Shown here: positions 43,538-51,293 of the stretch, in pieces | Numbering within the stretch: the stretch's first letter is position 1 | Layout of the letters: the number at the start of each line of letters is the position of its first letter | Assembly (NCBI RefSeq): GCF_002843305.1 | Contig: NZ_PGSG01000106.1 | Coordinates: 1 to 64,000, forward strand | Length of the DNA: 64,000 nucleotides | Direction of reading: 5' to 3' | Origin: Streptomyces barkulensis | Lineage (GTDB): Bacteria; Actinomycetota; Actinomycetes; Streptomycetales; Streptomycetaceae | The notes under the pieces: model-generated | The model's input: the letters and a program-made list of their open reading frames with translations, nothing else | The model's database searches: none | What the model was told of the DNA's origin: nothing | Position numbers and translations under genes: made by a program

Positions 43538-44995
43538 ATGAGCGACACGATGAGCGGCACCGCGCAGATCGGCGTCACCGGACTCGCCGTCATGGGCCGC
43601 AACCTGGCCCGCAACCTCGCCCGTCACGGCTACACCGTCGCCGTGCACAACCGCACGGGCGCCCGGACCAGGGCTCTGGTGGAGGAGTTCGGCGGGGAGG
43701 GCGACTTCGTGACCGCCGGGACGCCGCGTGAGTTCGTCGCCGCGCTGGAGCGGCCGCGCCGCGTGATCGCGATGGTCAAGGCGGGCGAGGCGACCGACGC
43801 CGTCGTCGGGGAGTTCGCGCCGCTGCTGGAGCCGGGCGACATCCTCGTCGACGCCGGCAACGCCCACTTCGCCGACACCCGCCGCCGCGAGGAGGCGCTG
43901 CGCGAGCGCGGCGTCCACTTCGTCGGCGCGGGGGTCTCCGGCGGCGAGGAGGGCGCCCTGCACGGGCCGAGCATCATGCCCGGCGGCTCGGACGAGGCGT
44001 ACGCCGCGCTCGGTCCGCTGCTGGAGGACATCGCCGCCAAGGCCCCCGACGGCGCGCCCTGCACCGCTCACATCGGGCCCGACGGCGCCGGGCACTTCGT
44101 GAAGATGGTGCACAACGGCATCGAGTACGCCGACATGCAGCTCATCGCCGAGGCGTACGACCTGCTGCGCGCCGTCGCCGGGTACACCCCGGCCCAGGTG
44201 GCCGAGGTCTTCCGCACCTGGAACACCGGGCGGCTGGACTCCTACCTCGTCGGGATCACCGCCGAGGTCCTGGCCCACACGGACGCCGTCACCGGGCGGC
44301 CCTTCGTCGACGTCGTCGCCGACGCCGCCGAGCAGAAGGGAACCGGCCGCTGGACGGTGCAGACCGCCCTGGACCTGGGCGTGCCGGTCTCCGGCATCGC
44401 CGAGGCGGTCTTCGCCCGCTCCCTGTCCGGGCACACCGGTCTGCGCGAGGCCGCCGCCGGCCTGCCGGGCCCGCACCGGCCCCCGCTCGGCGAGCGGGAC
44501 GCCGCACACTTCGCCGACCAGGTCGAGCAGGCCCTGTACGCCTCGAAGATCACCTCCTACGCCCAGGGCTGGAACATGATGCGGGCGGCGGGCGAGGAGT
44601 ACGGCTGGAACATCGACCTGGGTGCCGTGGCCGCCGTCTGGCGCGGCGGCTGCATCATCCGGGCCGCCTTCCTGGACCGGGTGCGGGCCGCGTACGCCGC
44701 GGACCCGGCGCTGCCCACACTGCTGGCCGACGCGGAGTTCGCCGATGAGACCGGCGCCGCGCAGGAGGCGTGGCGGGCGGTGGTGGCCACCGCCGTCCGG
44801 TACGGCGTCCCCGTGCCGGGCCTCTCGGCGGCGCTGGCCTCGTACGACGCCCTGCGAGCCGACCGGCTGCCCGCCGCCCTCACCCAGGCGCAGCGCGACT
44901 ACTTCGGCGCCCACACCTACCGGCGCACCGACCGGCCCGGCGTCTACCACACCCTGTGGGGCCAGGACCGCTCCGAGGTCCGCACCGACGGCTGA
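43538..44995 (+). CDS. gnd: 6-phosphogluconate dehydrogenase, decarboxylating
   Basis: 485-residue NADP enzyme of the oxidative pentose phosphate pathway: 6-phosphogluconate to ribulose 5-phosphate, CO2 and NADPH. Rossmann motif IGVTGLAVMGRNLARNLA, substrate signature GAGVSGGEEGALHGPSIMPGG, and catalytic Lys in GHFVKMVHNGIEYADMQLIAEAYDLL. Full length for the long (E. coli-type) class. ATG 43538 follows CCAGGAGCC. It is not beside zwf/opcA genes; streptomycetes often carry more than one gnd, and this copy may be stress-induced through the promoter at 43431. Confidence 0.96.
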   Translation: MSDTMSGTAQIGVTGLAVMGRNLARNLARHGYTVAVHNRTGARTRALVEEFGGEGDFVTAGTPREFVAALERPRRVIAMVKAGEATDAVVGEFAPLLEPGDILVDAGNAHFADTRRREEALRERGVHFVGAGVSGGEEGALHGPSIMPGGSDEAYAALGPLLEDIAAKAPDGAPCTAHIGPDGAGHFVKMVHNGIEYADMQLIAEAYDLLRAVAGYTPAQVAEVFRTWNTGRLDSYLVGITAEVLAHTDAVTGRPFVDVVADAAEQKGTGRWTVQTALDLGVPVSGIAEAVFARSLSGHTGLREAAAGLPGPHRPPLGERDAAHFADQVEQALYASKITSYAQGWNMMRAAGEEYGWNIDLGAVAAVWRGGCIIRAAFLDRVRAAYAADPALPTLLADAEFADETGAAQEAWRAVVATAVRYGVPVPGLSAALASYDALRADRLPAALTQAQRDYFGAHTYRRTDRPGVYHTLWGQDRSEVRTDG

Positions 44996-45091
44996 CTCCG
45001 GCGGCCGGGCGGTCAGAGGGCCCGACGGCCCGCCGCAGGCATTGGTATGGACATGACTTCAAATCCCTTCTACGCTCTCCCGGACCAGACC

Positions 45092-45105
45092 TGAGAGCGC
45101 TCTCA
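45092..45105. promoter_or_regulatory. LacI-family-like operator palindrome
   Basis: Perfect 14-bp palindrome TGAGAGC-GCTCTCA, 66 bases before the protease start. This is the shape of LacI/CebR-type operators (TGGGAGCGCTCCCA). Confidence 0.55.
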
Positions 45106-45170
45106 TGTCTCCGCTGTCCGACCCCACCTCGACCTCACCAGGTAGAGCCGACAGAAGGAGAACAACCGTC

Positions 45171-46337
45171 ATGCGACGCAGGATCGGTGTGCGCGCGGGC
45201 CTGTCCGCGCTGCTCGCGCTGGGCGCCCTGACAGCCACGGGAAGCGGGCTCGCCTCCGCCTCCCCCGCCCCGGCCGAGCCCCGCGCCGGCGCACCCGCGC
45301 AGGAACTGGTGGACGCCATGGAGCGCGACCTCAAGCTGACCGAGCGCCAGGCCCGGAAGCGGCTGCGGCAGGAGGCCGCGGCCATGGAGGCGGCCCCCGG
45401 GGCCGAGCGGGCCGCGGGCGCCGACTTCGCCGGCTCCTGGTTCGACGCCCGCTCCGGCGGGCTGGTCGTCGGCGTGACCGCCCCCGGCAGAGCCGCCGCC
45501 GTACGGGCCGCCGGCGCCGAGGCACGGGTGGTCGAGCACAGCGCGAAGGAACTGGACGCGGCCAAGGAGCGGATCGACGCCCGGGCGGAGCGGAAGGCGG
45601 CCCCGGATGCGGTGAGCGGCTGGCATGTCGATCCCCGCGCCAACACCGTGGTGGTCGACCTCGTGAAGGGGGCCGAACGCGACGCCGCGGTGCGGGACTT
45701 CCTGGCCGACGCACGGAAGGCCGGTCCGGTGACGGTGCGCGAGACCGCCGGCGGGGCGCCGCGCACCCTCGCCGCCGGCGTCGTCGGCGGCGACCCGTAC
45801 TACACCGGCAACGCCCGCTGCTCCATCGGCTTCTCCGTGCACGGCGGCTTCGTCACCGCCGGGCACTGCGGGTCGGCCGGGGCGTCTGTGCGCGGCTGGG
45901 ACGGCTCCCAGATGGGCACCTTCCAGGGCTCGTCCTTCCCCGGCAACGACTACGCCTTCGTGCGGACCGGCCACGGCTGGTGGACCGTCCCGGTGGTACT
46001 GGGCTGGGGGACGGTGCCCGACGTCCTGGTGCGCGGCTCGGCCGAGGCCCCGGTCGGCGCCTCGGTCTGCCGCTCCGGCTCCACCACCCGCTGGCACTGC
46101 GGCCAGATCCTGGCGAAGAACGAGACGGTCAACTACAGCCAGGGCGCCGTCCACCAGATGACCAAGACCAGCGTCTGCGCCGAGCCCGGCGACTCCGGCG
46201 GCTCGTTCGTCAGCGGCGACCAGGCCCAGGGCGTCACATCGGGCGGCTGGGGCAACTGCTCCGGCGGCGGCGAGACGTGGTTCCAGCCGGTCAACGAGAT
46301 CCTGTCGGTGTACGGCCTGACGCTGCACACCGCCTGA
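45171..46337 (+). CDS. Secreted S1E serine protease (streptogrisin type)
   Basis: 388-residue secreted chymotrypsin-fold protease with a pro-region. Signal peptide about 1-38 (MRRRIGVRAGLSALLALGALTATG), alpha-lytic-protease-type pro-region with AAAMEAA, DARSGGLVVGVT and VDPRANTVVVDL (to about 205), mature enzyme with catalytic His232 (VTAGHCG), Asp260 (GNDYAF) and Ser342 (EPGDSGGSFVSGD). It ends at the catalytic domain without a chitin-binding domain. ATG 45171 follows AAGGAGAACAACC. Nearby LacI-type palindrome suggests carbon-source control. Mature N-terminus is probably after Leu-Ala-Ala in 'TLAAGVVGGDPYY'. Confidence 0.95.
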   Translation: MRRRIGVRAGLSALLALGALTATGSGLASASPAPAEPRAGAPAQELVDAMERDLKLTERQARKRLRQEAAAMEAAPGAERAAGADFAGSWFDARSGGLVVGVTAPGRAAAVRAAGAEARVVEHSAKELDAAKERIDARAERKAAPDAVSGWHVDPRANTVVVDLVKGAERDAAVRDFLADARKAGPVTVRETAGGAPRTLAAGVVGGDPYYTGNARCSIGFSVHGGFVTAGHCGSAGASVRGWDGSQMGTFQGSSFPGNDYAFVRTGHGWWTVPVVLGWGTVPDVLVRGSAEAPVGASVCRSGSTTRWHCGQILAKNETVNYSQGAVHQMTKTSVCAEPGDSGGSFVSGDQAQGVTSGGWGNCSGGGETWFQPVNEILSVYGLTLHTA

Positions 46338-46381
46338 CACCACCCCCATCCCCGTACGCCGCGCCCGGGGGTGCGCGGAGT

Positions 46382-46414
46382 GGAGGCCGCCCGGCCGGAC
46401 GCCGGGCGGCCTCC
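46382..46414 (+). terminator. Terminator of the protease gene
   Basis: Perfect 14-bp stem (46382-46395 with 46401-46414), CGGAC loop, 45 bases past the stop. Confidence 0.75.
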
Positions 46415-46480
46415 GGCCGTCCTCCCGCCCGCCGGGATCGGATCTGTGTTACGGTGAACCACGTTGCAGTTTTGGTACCC

Positions 46481-46532
46481 ATGAACTTTGTGCGCGCCTG
46501 ACGGTTTGTGACCTTCAGGCGCCTTTGTTTTT
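46481..46532 (+). promoter_or_regulatory. Cold-shock leader: mini-ORF plus terminator-like hairpin
   Basis: A six-codon frame (ATG 46481 to TGA 46501) ends inside the left arm of a hairpin (46494-46501 with 46515-46522) that is followed by a T-rich run (46524-46532), rare in this genome. The layout resembles an attenuator ahead of the cold-shock gene. Confidence 0.4.
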
Positions 46533-46567
46533 CCGGCTCTTCCGGCGGGGTCTCATTGCGGCGACAC

Positions 46568-46592
46568 GGAGATCCGCACAGTGCGGATCTCC
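46568..46592 (+). other. Second hairpin in cold-shock leader
   Basis: 11-bp perfect stem with CAG loop, 31 bases before the csp start codon. May act as an RNA thermosensor or stabiliser. Confidence 0.45.
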
Positions 46593-46622
46593 TGCTCTGC
46601 CCCTATCTGGAGGAGAAAAAGT

Positions 46623-46826
46623 ATGGCTACTGGCACCGTGAAGTGGTTCAACGCGGAAAAGGGTTTCGGTTTCATCCAGCAGGACGGCGGCGGCGCCGAC
46701 GTCTTCGCGCACTACTCGAACATCGCCACCCAGGGCTTCCGCGAGCTCCACGAGGGCCAGAAGGTCACCTTCGACGTCACCCAGGGCCAGAAGGGCCCGC
46801 AGGCGGAGAACATCCTCCCCGCCTGA
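46623..46826 (+). CDS. Cold-shock protein, CspA family
   Basis: 67-residue OB-fold protein that binds single-stranded RNA/DNA. ATGTVKWFNAEKGFGFI carries RNP1 and ADVFAHYSNI RNP2; aromatic nucleic-acid contact residues are in place. ATG 46623 follows a strong CTGGAGGAGAAAAAG site. The long leader with hairpins (46440-46622) is typical of cold-shock mRNAs. The DEAD helicase downstream is the classic partner for cold adaptation; a terminator (46867) intervenes, so the helicase may be expressed separately or by read-through. Confidence 0.97.
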   Translation: MATGTVKWFNAEKGFGFIQQDGGGADVFAHYSNIATQGFRELHEGQKVTFDVTQGQKGPQAENILPA

Positions 46827-47128
46827 TCCCGCCGCGTTCGGCGAACGCGACGCGCAGCACCATGAAAGCCGGGGCCCGCACCACAGGGTGCGGGCCCCGG
46901 CTCGTGCCGCGTCCCGGCCCGCGGACGCGGCATCACCACGCCGCGCCGCCTCTTCGCCGCACCGCCGTGCGCCCCCAGCCGTACGCTCCTCTCCGGCCCG
47001 CCCGGCCGGCTCTCTCCGCGCAGCAGCGCGATCCGCTCTTTCACCGGCTCGTTCCCGCGACTCTCCGCCCGTTCACGCGCCGCGGAGCCTCCCCGGCACG
47101 CGCCGCCCCGAGGAAGGTCCCACCCCGC
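46827..47128. other. 302-bp gap, csp to helicase
   Basis: Holds the csp terminator and then about 220 bases with no recognised promoter motif or gene. Open frames here are extensions of the helicase frame without ribosome sites. Confidence 0.5.
46867..46902 (+). terminator. Terminator of the cold-shock gene
   Basis: Perfect 16-bp stem (46867-46882 with 46887-46902), ACAG loop. Confidence 0.8.
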
Positions 47129-48631
47129 GTGAACCAGAATTCCGGAACCCGTTCCGCCCGCCCGGCCCGCCGCCGCCCCTCCCGCTCCCAGGCCGCCGCG
47201 CGGATTCCCGCCCAGAAGACGACCCCCGGCCGCGGGAGCGCCCCGCGCCGGGACGCGCCCATGGCGCCGGCCGGCACCCCCGGGCTGCCCCCGGCCGCCT
47301 CGTTCGCCGAGCTGGACATGCCCGCCCCGCTGCTGGAGGCCCTGGGGCGCGAGGGCGTCACCGCCCCGTTCCCGATCCAGGCGGCCACCCTGCCCGACTC
47401 GCTCGGCGGCCGCGACGTCCTGGGCCGCGGGCAGACCGGTTCGGGCAAGACCCTCGCCTTCGGGCTGGCCCTGCTCGCCCGCACCGCCGGACACCGCGCC
47501 GAGCCGCGCAGCCCGCTGGCCCTGGTGCTCGTGCCCACCCGGGAACTGGCCCAGCAGGTCACCGACGCCCTCACCCCGTACGCGAGGGCCGTACGGCTGC
47601 GGACGGCCACGGTCGTGGGCGGTCTGTCCATCGGCCGCCAGGCCGCCGCGCTCAGGAACGGCGCCGAGGTGGTCGTCGCCACCCCCGGGCGGCTGAGGGA
47701 CCTGGTCGAGCGCGGCGACTGCCGGCTGGACCAGGTGCGCACCACCGTGCTGGACGAGGCCGACCAGATGGCCGACATGGGCTTCCTCCCGCAGGTCACC
47801 GCCCTGCTGGACCAGGTGCGCCCGGACGGCCAGCGGATGCTGTTCTCCGCCACCCTGGACCGCGACGTGGACCGGCTGGTGCGGCGCTTCCTGTCCGACC
47901 CGGTGGTCCACTCCGTGGACCCCCCGGCCGGCGCCGTCACCACGATGGAGCACCACATCCTGCGGGTGAGCACCGACGACAAGAACGCCGTCGCCACGCG
48001 CATCGCCGCCCGCGACGGGCGGGTGATCATGTTCGTGCACACCAAGCGCGCCGTGGACCGGCTGGTCAGAAGGCTGCTGGCCAGCGGTGTGCGGGCCGGC
48101 GCGCTGCACGGGGGCAAGTCGCAGAACCAGCGCAACCGCACGCTGGAGCAGTTCAAGGACGGGCAGGCCACGGTCCTGGTGGCGACCAACGTCGCCGCCC
48201 GCGGCATCCACGTCGACAACCTCGATCTGGTCGTCAACGTGGACCCGCCCGCCGACCACAAGGACTACCTGCACCGCGGCGGCCGTACCGCGCGGGCCGG
48301 CGAGTCCGGCAGCGTCGTCACCCTGGTCACCCCCGAGCAGCGCCGCGAGGTCGACCGGATGGTGGCCGCCGCCGGTGTGTCGCCCCGGGTCACCCCGGTG
48401 CGCTCCACCGGTGAGGAACTCGTCCGGATCACCGGGGCGAAGGAGCCCTCCGGCGTCCCCGTGGTCATCGCCGCGCCGCCCGCCGAGCGGCCCCAGCGGG
48501 CCCAGCGGCCCCGGGGCGGTTCTTCCGGCCGGGGCGGCGCGACCGGCCGGGGCGGCGCCTCCCGCGGACGCCGGGGGCGTCCGGCGCGGGGGCGGCGTGC
48601 GCCGGGTGCGGCGAGCAGCGCCTCCTCCTGA
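47129..48631 (+). CDS. DEAD-box RNA helicase
   Basis: 500-residue ATP-dependent RNA helicase (RhlE/CsdA-like), unwinding structured RNA, often at low temperature. A disordered Arg/Pro/Ser leader precedes the Q motif (FAELDMPAPLLEALGREGVTAPFPIQ), Walker A QTGSGKT at about 102, PTRELA, TPGRL, DEAD at 209-212, SAT, the second RecA domain with FVHTKRAVDRL, ARGIHVDNLDLVVNVDPP and HRGGRTARAG. The tail is an RGG-type Gly/Arg stretch. GTG 47129 (VNQNSG) fits homologues beginning MNR; its ribosome site GAGGAAGG is a little distant. Confidence 0.95.
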   Translation: MNQNSGTRSARPARRRPSRSQAAARIPAQKTTPGRGSAPRRDAPMAPAGTPGLPPAASFAELDMPAPLLEALGREGVTAPFPIQAATLPDSLGGRDVLGRGQTGSGKTLAFGLALLARTAGHRAEPRSPLALVLVPTRELAQQVTDALTPYARAVRLRTATVVGGLSIGRQAAALRNGAEVVVATPGRLRDLVERGDCRLDQVRTTVLDEADQMADMGFLPQVTALLDQVRPDGQRMLFSATLDRDVDRLVRRFLSDPVVHSVDPPAGAVTTMEHHILRVSTDDKNAVATRIAARDGRVIMFVHTKRAVDRLVRRLLASGVRAGALHGGKSQNQRNRTLEQFKDGQATVLVATNVAARGIHVDNLDLVVNVDPPADHKDYLHRGGRTARAGESGSVVTLVTPEQRREVDRMVAAAGVSPRVTPVRSTGEELVRITGAKEPSGVPVVIAAPPAERPQRAQRPRGGSSGRGGATGRGGASRGRRGRPARGRRAPGAASSASS

Positions 48632-48683
48632 CCCGCTCACGGCCGCCGGGGCACCCGGTCGGCCGTACGGGCCGGACCGCCGT

Positions 48684-48709
48684 GCATGCCGTGTGGGCCG
48701 CCGGGGTAC
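48684..48709 (+). promoter_or_regulatory. Possible SigB-type promoter of second DUF2795 gene
   Basis: GCAT (48684-48687), 16 bases, GGGTAC (48704-48709). The -10 lies in the centre of the helicase terminator palindrome, so the match could be incidental. Confidence 0.4.
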
Positions 48710-48726
48710 CCCGGCGGCCCACACGG
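48689..48726 (+). terminator. 38-bp perfect palindrome, helicase terminator
   Basis: Uninterrupted palindrome centred on GGTACC, 58 bases past the helicase stop. Confidence 0.7.
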
Positions 48727-48779
48727 CGCACAGCCCGTGGAGCCGGTGGAACCCGTACAGCCCCGTGCAGGAGGATCCG

Positions 48780-48977
48780 ATGGCGAAGATCAGCAACCCG
48801 ATCGAGCTGCAGAAGGCCCTGGGCGGCGTGGACTACCCCGCCGACCGCGAGTCCCTGGTGAGGAACGCCAAGGAGAAGGGCGCCAAGAAGGAGGTCGTCG
48901 AGGAGCTCTCGTCGCTGAGGAAGGACCGTTTCGACGGGCCGGACGATGTGAGCAAGGCGGTCTTCGGCAAGGGCTGA
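48780..48977 (+). CDS. DUF2795 domain protein, 65 aa
   Basis: Single-domain small protein (ISNPIELQKALGGVDYPADRESLVRNAKEKGAKKEVVEELSSL) of the DUF2795 family, paralogous to the C-terminal part of the protein at 1310. Function unknown; often stress-induced in actinobacteria. ATG 48780 follows GCAGGAGGATCC. It is flanked by two strong palindromes, so it is its own transcription unit with a possible SigB-type promoter. Confidence 0.88.
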   Translation: MAKISNPIELQKALGGVDYPADRESLVRNAKEKGAKKEVVEELSSLRKDRFDGPDDVSKAVFGKG

Positions 48978-48995
48978 GCCCCGGCCGTACGACAT

Positions 48996-49034
48996 CCCTG
49001 GGGGCGCGACCGCCGAGCGGTCGCGCCCCCAGGG
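48996..49034. terminator. Bidirectional hairpin terminator
   Basis: Perfect 17-bp stem (48996-49012 with 49018-49034), CCGAG loop, between convergent small genes. Confidence 0.8.
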
Positions 49035-49077
49035 CGTGTGCGGTGCCGTGTACGGGGCCGCCTGCGGGTCAGTACAC

Positions 49078-49284
49078 CTAGCTCCGCCCGCCCTCGCCCT
49101 TCTCGCCGGTGAGGTCCTCGCGGTCCATACCGGCCTCGTTCATGGCGTCCTCGAGCTGCCGTCCGACGTTCCCGCGGTCCTTGTTCGCCTCCTCGGCCCG
49201 GCGGGCGGACTCCTGGCCCTGCTCGTCGAAGACGACCTGGTCGGTCTTCTCGGTCTTCGGCCGGTTCTCCTCGGGGGTGGTCAT
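49078..49284 (-). CDS. Small acidic protein, 68 aa
   Basis: Very hydrophilic protein (TPEENRPKTEKTDQVVFDEQGQESARRAEEANKDRGNVGRQ), probably disordered with one helix (LEDAMNEAGMDRED). No recognised family. Support comes from the GAGGAGGCC ribosome site and a GCAT-N15-GGGTAC promoter 73 bases upstream. Likely a stress-induced small protein like the 64-residue one at 14009 (inference). Confidence 0.72.
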   Translation of the reverse strand: MTTPEENRPKTEKTDQVVFDEQGQESARRAEEANKDRGNVGRQLEDAMNEAGMDREDLTGEKGEGGRS

Positions 49285-49356
49285 GACGGCCTCCTCGGCT
49301 CCGTGGCGTGCGCGGTCGTCCGCGACCGCCGTCGATCTCCTGTGCAGGAGGACGCC

Positions 49357-49381
49357 GTACCCGTTCAGGGGCGCCGCATGC
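49357..49381 (-). promoter_or_regulatory. SigB-type promoter of the 68-aa gene
   Basis: Minus strand GCAT (49381-49378), 15 bases, GGGTAC (49362-49357). Predicted start near 49350, leader about 66 bases. Confidence 0.65.
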
Positions 49382-49393
49382 GCGTCCGTTTCC

Positions 49394-49430
49394 CCGTCCG
49401 CTTTCCCGTCCGCTTTCCCGTCCGCCGTCT
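49394..49430. repeat. Three tandem 12-bp repeats
   Basis: CCGTCCGCTTTC repeated three times between the 68-residue gene promoter and the broken restriction gene's stop. Confidence 0.55.
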
Positions 49431-49465
49431 CCGCGCCGCTCGTGCCCGCCGGTGTCCGCGGCGGT

Positions 49466-50577
49466 TCAGACGGTGGCCGCACGGTCGCCGTGCTTGAAGA
49501 CCTGGCGGTCGTGCCACTTCACGAAGACGGGGTCGACCGTCGGCCGTCCGGGACGGGGCCTGGCCAGCGGGGTGCCGTCGAGCGCCTCGACGGCGCGGCC
49601 CGCCGGGCTGCGGGCGGTGTAGCGGGGGGAGACGCGGATGCGCAGGTCCGGGGTGAGGCCGAGCGCCCCCAGGTCGAACAGCGCGTGGTGCAGGGCGCAC
49701 AGCGCCAGACCGTTGGACGGCTCGTCCGGGCCGTCCTGACTGTGCCAGCGCACATGGGCGGCCTCCAGCCCGGCCGGGTGGCGGCCCAGTGCCCCGTCGT
49801 AGCCGCACATCGCGCAGGCGCGGGCGTACGCGTGCAGCACCTGCCGGGTGAACTCCGGCCGGCGCGGGCGGCGCCTTAGGCCCTGTCTGACAAATAGCGC
49901 TGTCCGCCCGAAGGGCGGGCTCCGCGGCGTCTGGTGCGTGCGATCGCAAGGCGGAGGAGGAGAGCGCAGCGTGCTGCGCCGACGATCGACAACGCAGCGA
50001 GCGTGCGTGCCAGACGCCGCGGAGCAGGCGGGATTTGTCAGACAGGGCCTAGCGCCCCGAGGGTGAGGGCGGCCTCCTCCACGGCCGTCAGGTCCAGTCC
50101 GGCGTCGGCGCGGATGGCGGGGCCGAGGGCAGGGGTGAAGTGGAGGTCCAGCAGGAGCCGGGCGGCGGAGGCCAGGGTCCCGGGATCGGCCAGGAGGCGC
50201 TCGACGGGCTTGTGCAGCCTCCCGGTCGCGCCCCGGGCTCGCAGCCAGGAGCCGCGCTCGGGGGCGGAGGCGGGTATGGGGCGGCCGTCGGCGTCCCGCG
50301 GGTCCCACAGGGTGCGTTCCAGGTGCACGAAGGGCATGGCGGCGCGGTCGGAGGACCGCGCGGGCGGACCGTAGTCGTCGATCATGCGGCCGACCGGCTC
50401 CTCGGCCTCGCCGTAGGCCGCCGCCGTGCTGCCGGTGGCCGCGAAGCGGCCCAGCAGCCACAGCAGCAGGAGCGGTTTGTGCGGTGCGCGCCGTCCCGCG
50501 ACGGTCGCCCGCCTCAATCCCGCCAGCGCGGACAGCAGTTCGTCCTCCGTCGCCACATGCCCCGTCACGGCGGCCAC
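49466..50577 (-). pseudogene. Phosphorothioate-type restriction endonuclease, disrupted
   Basis: Type IV restriction enzyme of the SBD-HNH class (ScoMcrA-like), which cuts DNA bearing phosphorothioate and, in some members, 5-methylcytosine. The N-terminal piece (GTG 50577 to the insertion) reads LLSALAGLRRATVAGRRAPHKPLLLLWLLGRFA and MPFVHLERTLWDPRD, the sulfur-binding-domain region; the C-terminal piece has CAMCGYDGALGRHPAGLEAAHVRWHSQDGPDE and LCALHHALFDLGALGL, an intact HNH nuclease. A 171-bp inverted-repeat element (49879-50049) sits between them and brings a stop (…LGALGPV, TGA) into the frame. Removing the element and one TA joins the halves in frame as LGALRRRPRRPEF. The gene is therefore recently inactivated. 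Confidence 0.9.
49879..50049. mobile_element. 171-bp miniature inverted-repeat element
   Basis: Ends are perfect 17-bp inverted repeats GGCCCTGTCTGACAAAT (49879-49895 and 50033-50049) flanked by a TA duplication (49877-49878, 50050-50051). Inside is another 15-bp inverted pair (49920-49934 with 50010-50024), so single strands fold back on themselves. It encodes nothing and must be moved by a transposase elsewhere; TA target duplication suits IS5 (IS427-like) or IS630 enzymes. Confidence 0.92.
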
Positions 50578-50634
50578 GGTGCCATGTCCGGACCGGTCCG
50601 CGCCGGGGAACGCGTGGACGGGCCCGGCCGCTCG

Positions 50635-51030
50635 TCAGTCCTTTTCGGTGGAGGAGCCGCCGCGGGAGGTCCACGGGACGGTCGGCTGGAGCACGGCCTC
50701 GGTCAGCGCGCGGGTGCGCAGGGTGGTGACCTGCTGGTACTCGGGGTCGGCGACCATACGGCAGAACGCCTCCCGGCTGGGGTAGCGCACGAGCAGCACC
50801 GCGTCCCACTCCTGTCCGTCCTCGGCGACCAGGGCCGTGGCGCCGTCGCCGGCGTAGAGCACCTCGGCGCCGTAGCGCTCCAGGAAGCGGTCCGCCAGGT
50901 GCCGCGCGTACTGCTCGTACGAGGTCCGGCCGTCCGGGGCGAAGCGCAGCAGGTTGAGCATGACGACCGGGCCGCCGGGGTCCTCGGCCAGCATGCGCTT
51001 GAGGTCGGCTCCCGTGGGGTCGATGGCCAT
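50635..51030 (-). CDS. DUF1330 family protein
   Basis: 131-residue ferredoxin-like dimeric alpha+beta barrel protein. GGPVVMLNLLRFAPDGRTSYEQYARHLADRFLERYGAEVLYAGDG and WDAVLLVRYPSREAFCRMVADPEYQ are the DUF1330 blocks. Function unknown; relatives resemble small monooxygenase or chlorite-dismutase-like folds. ATG 51030 follows CAAGGAGATCC. It lies 57 bases upstream of the broken restriction gene on the same strand. Confidence 0.9.
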   Translation of the reverse strand: MAIDPTGADLKRMLAEDPGGPVVMLNLLRFAPDGRTSYEQYARHLADRFLERYGAEVLYAGDGATALVAEDGQEWDAVLLVRYPSREAFCRMVADPEYQQVTTLRTRALTEAVLQPTVPWTSRGGSSTEKD

Positions 51031-51190
51031 GGGGATCTCCTTGCCGCCGTGTCGGCGCGTCGGTGTGCCGGTGTGCCGGTGTGTCGGTGCACTGCCGGCG
51101 GGTTCGGCAGGAGCTTAGACGCCCCACCGCCCGTTGCATACCGTCTGGTCGGTCCGCCTTGGGGGGTGTGCGGTTCACCGGTACGGGCGA

Positions 51191-51215
51191 GCCTGTGGCG
51201 GGCCCCGGAGGGTAG
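51191..51215 (+). promoter_or_regulatory. Possible SigB-type promoter (variant)
   Basis: GCCT (51191-51194), 15 bases, GGGTAG (51210-51215), one base off GGGTAC; about 80 bases before the Tat-signal gene. Confidence 0.35.
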
Positions 51216-51293
51216 GCCCTTGTGCGCACTGAGGCGGACGGGTTCCCGTCCCCGCCCCCACCCCTCCCCACCCCTCGGCGGCAGGAGATCCCC

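Noticed and set aside
45041..45056. DasR-like site (ATTGGTATGGACATGA) before the S1 protease
   Set aside because: Only about 9 of 16 positions agree with the dre consensus I recall; too weak to list as a site.
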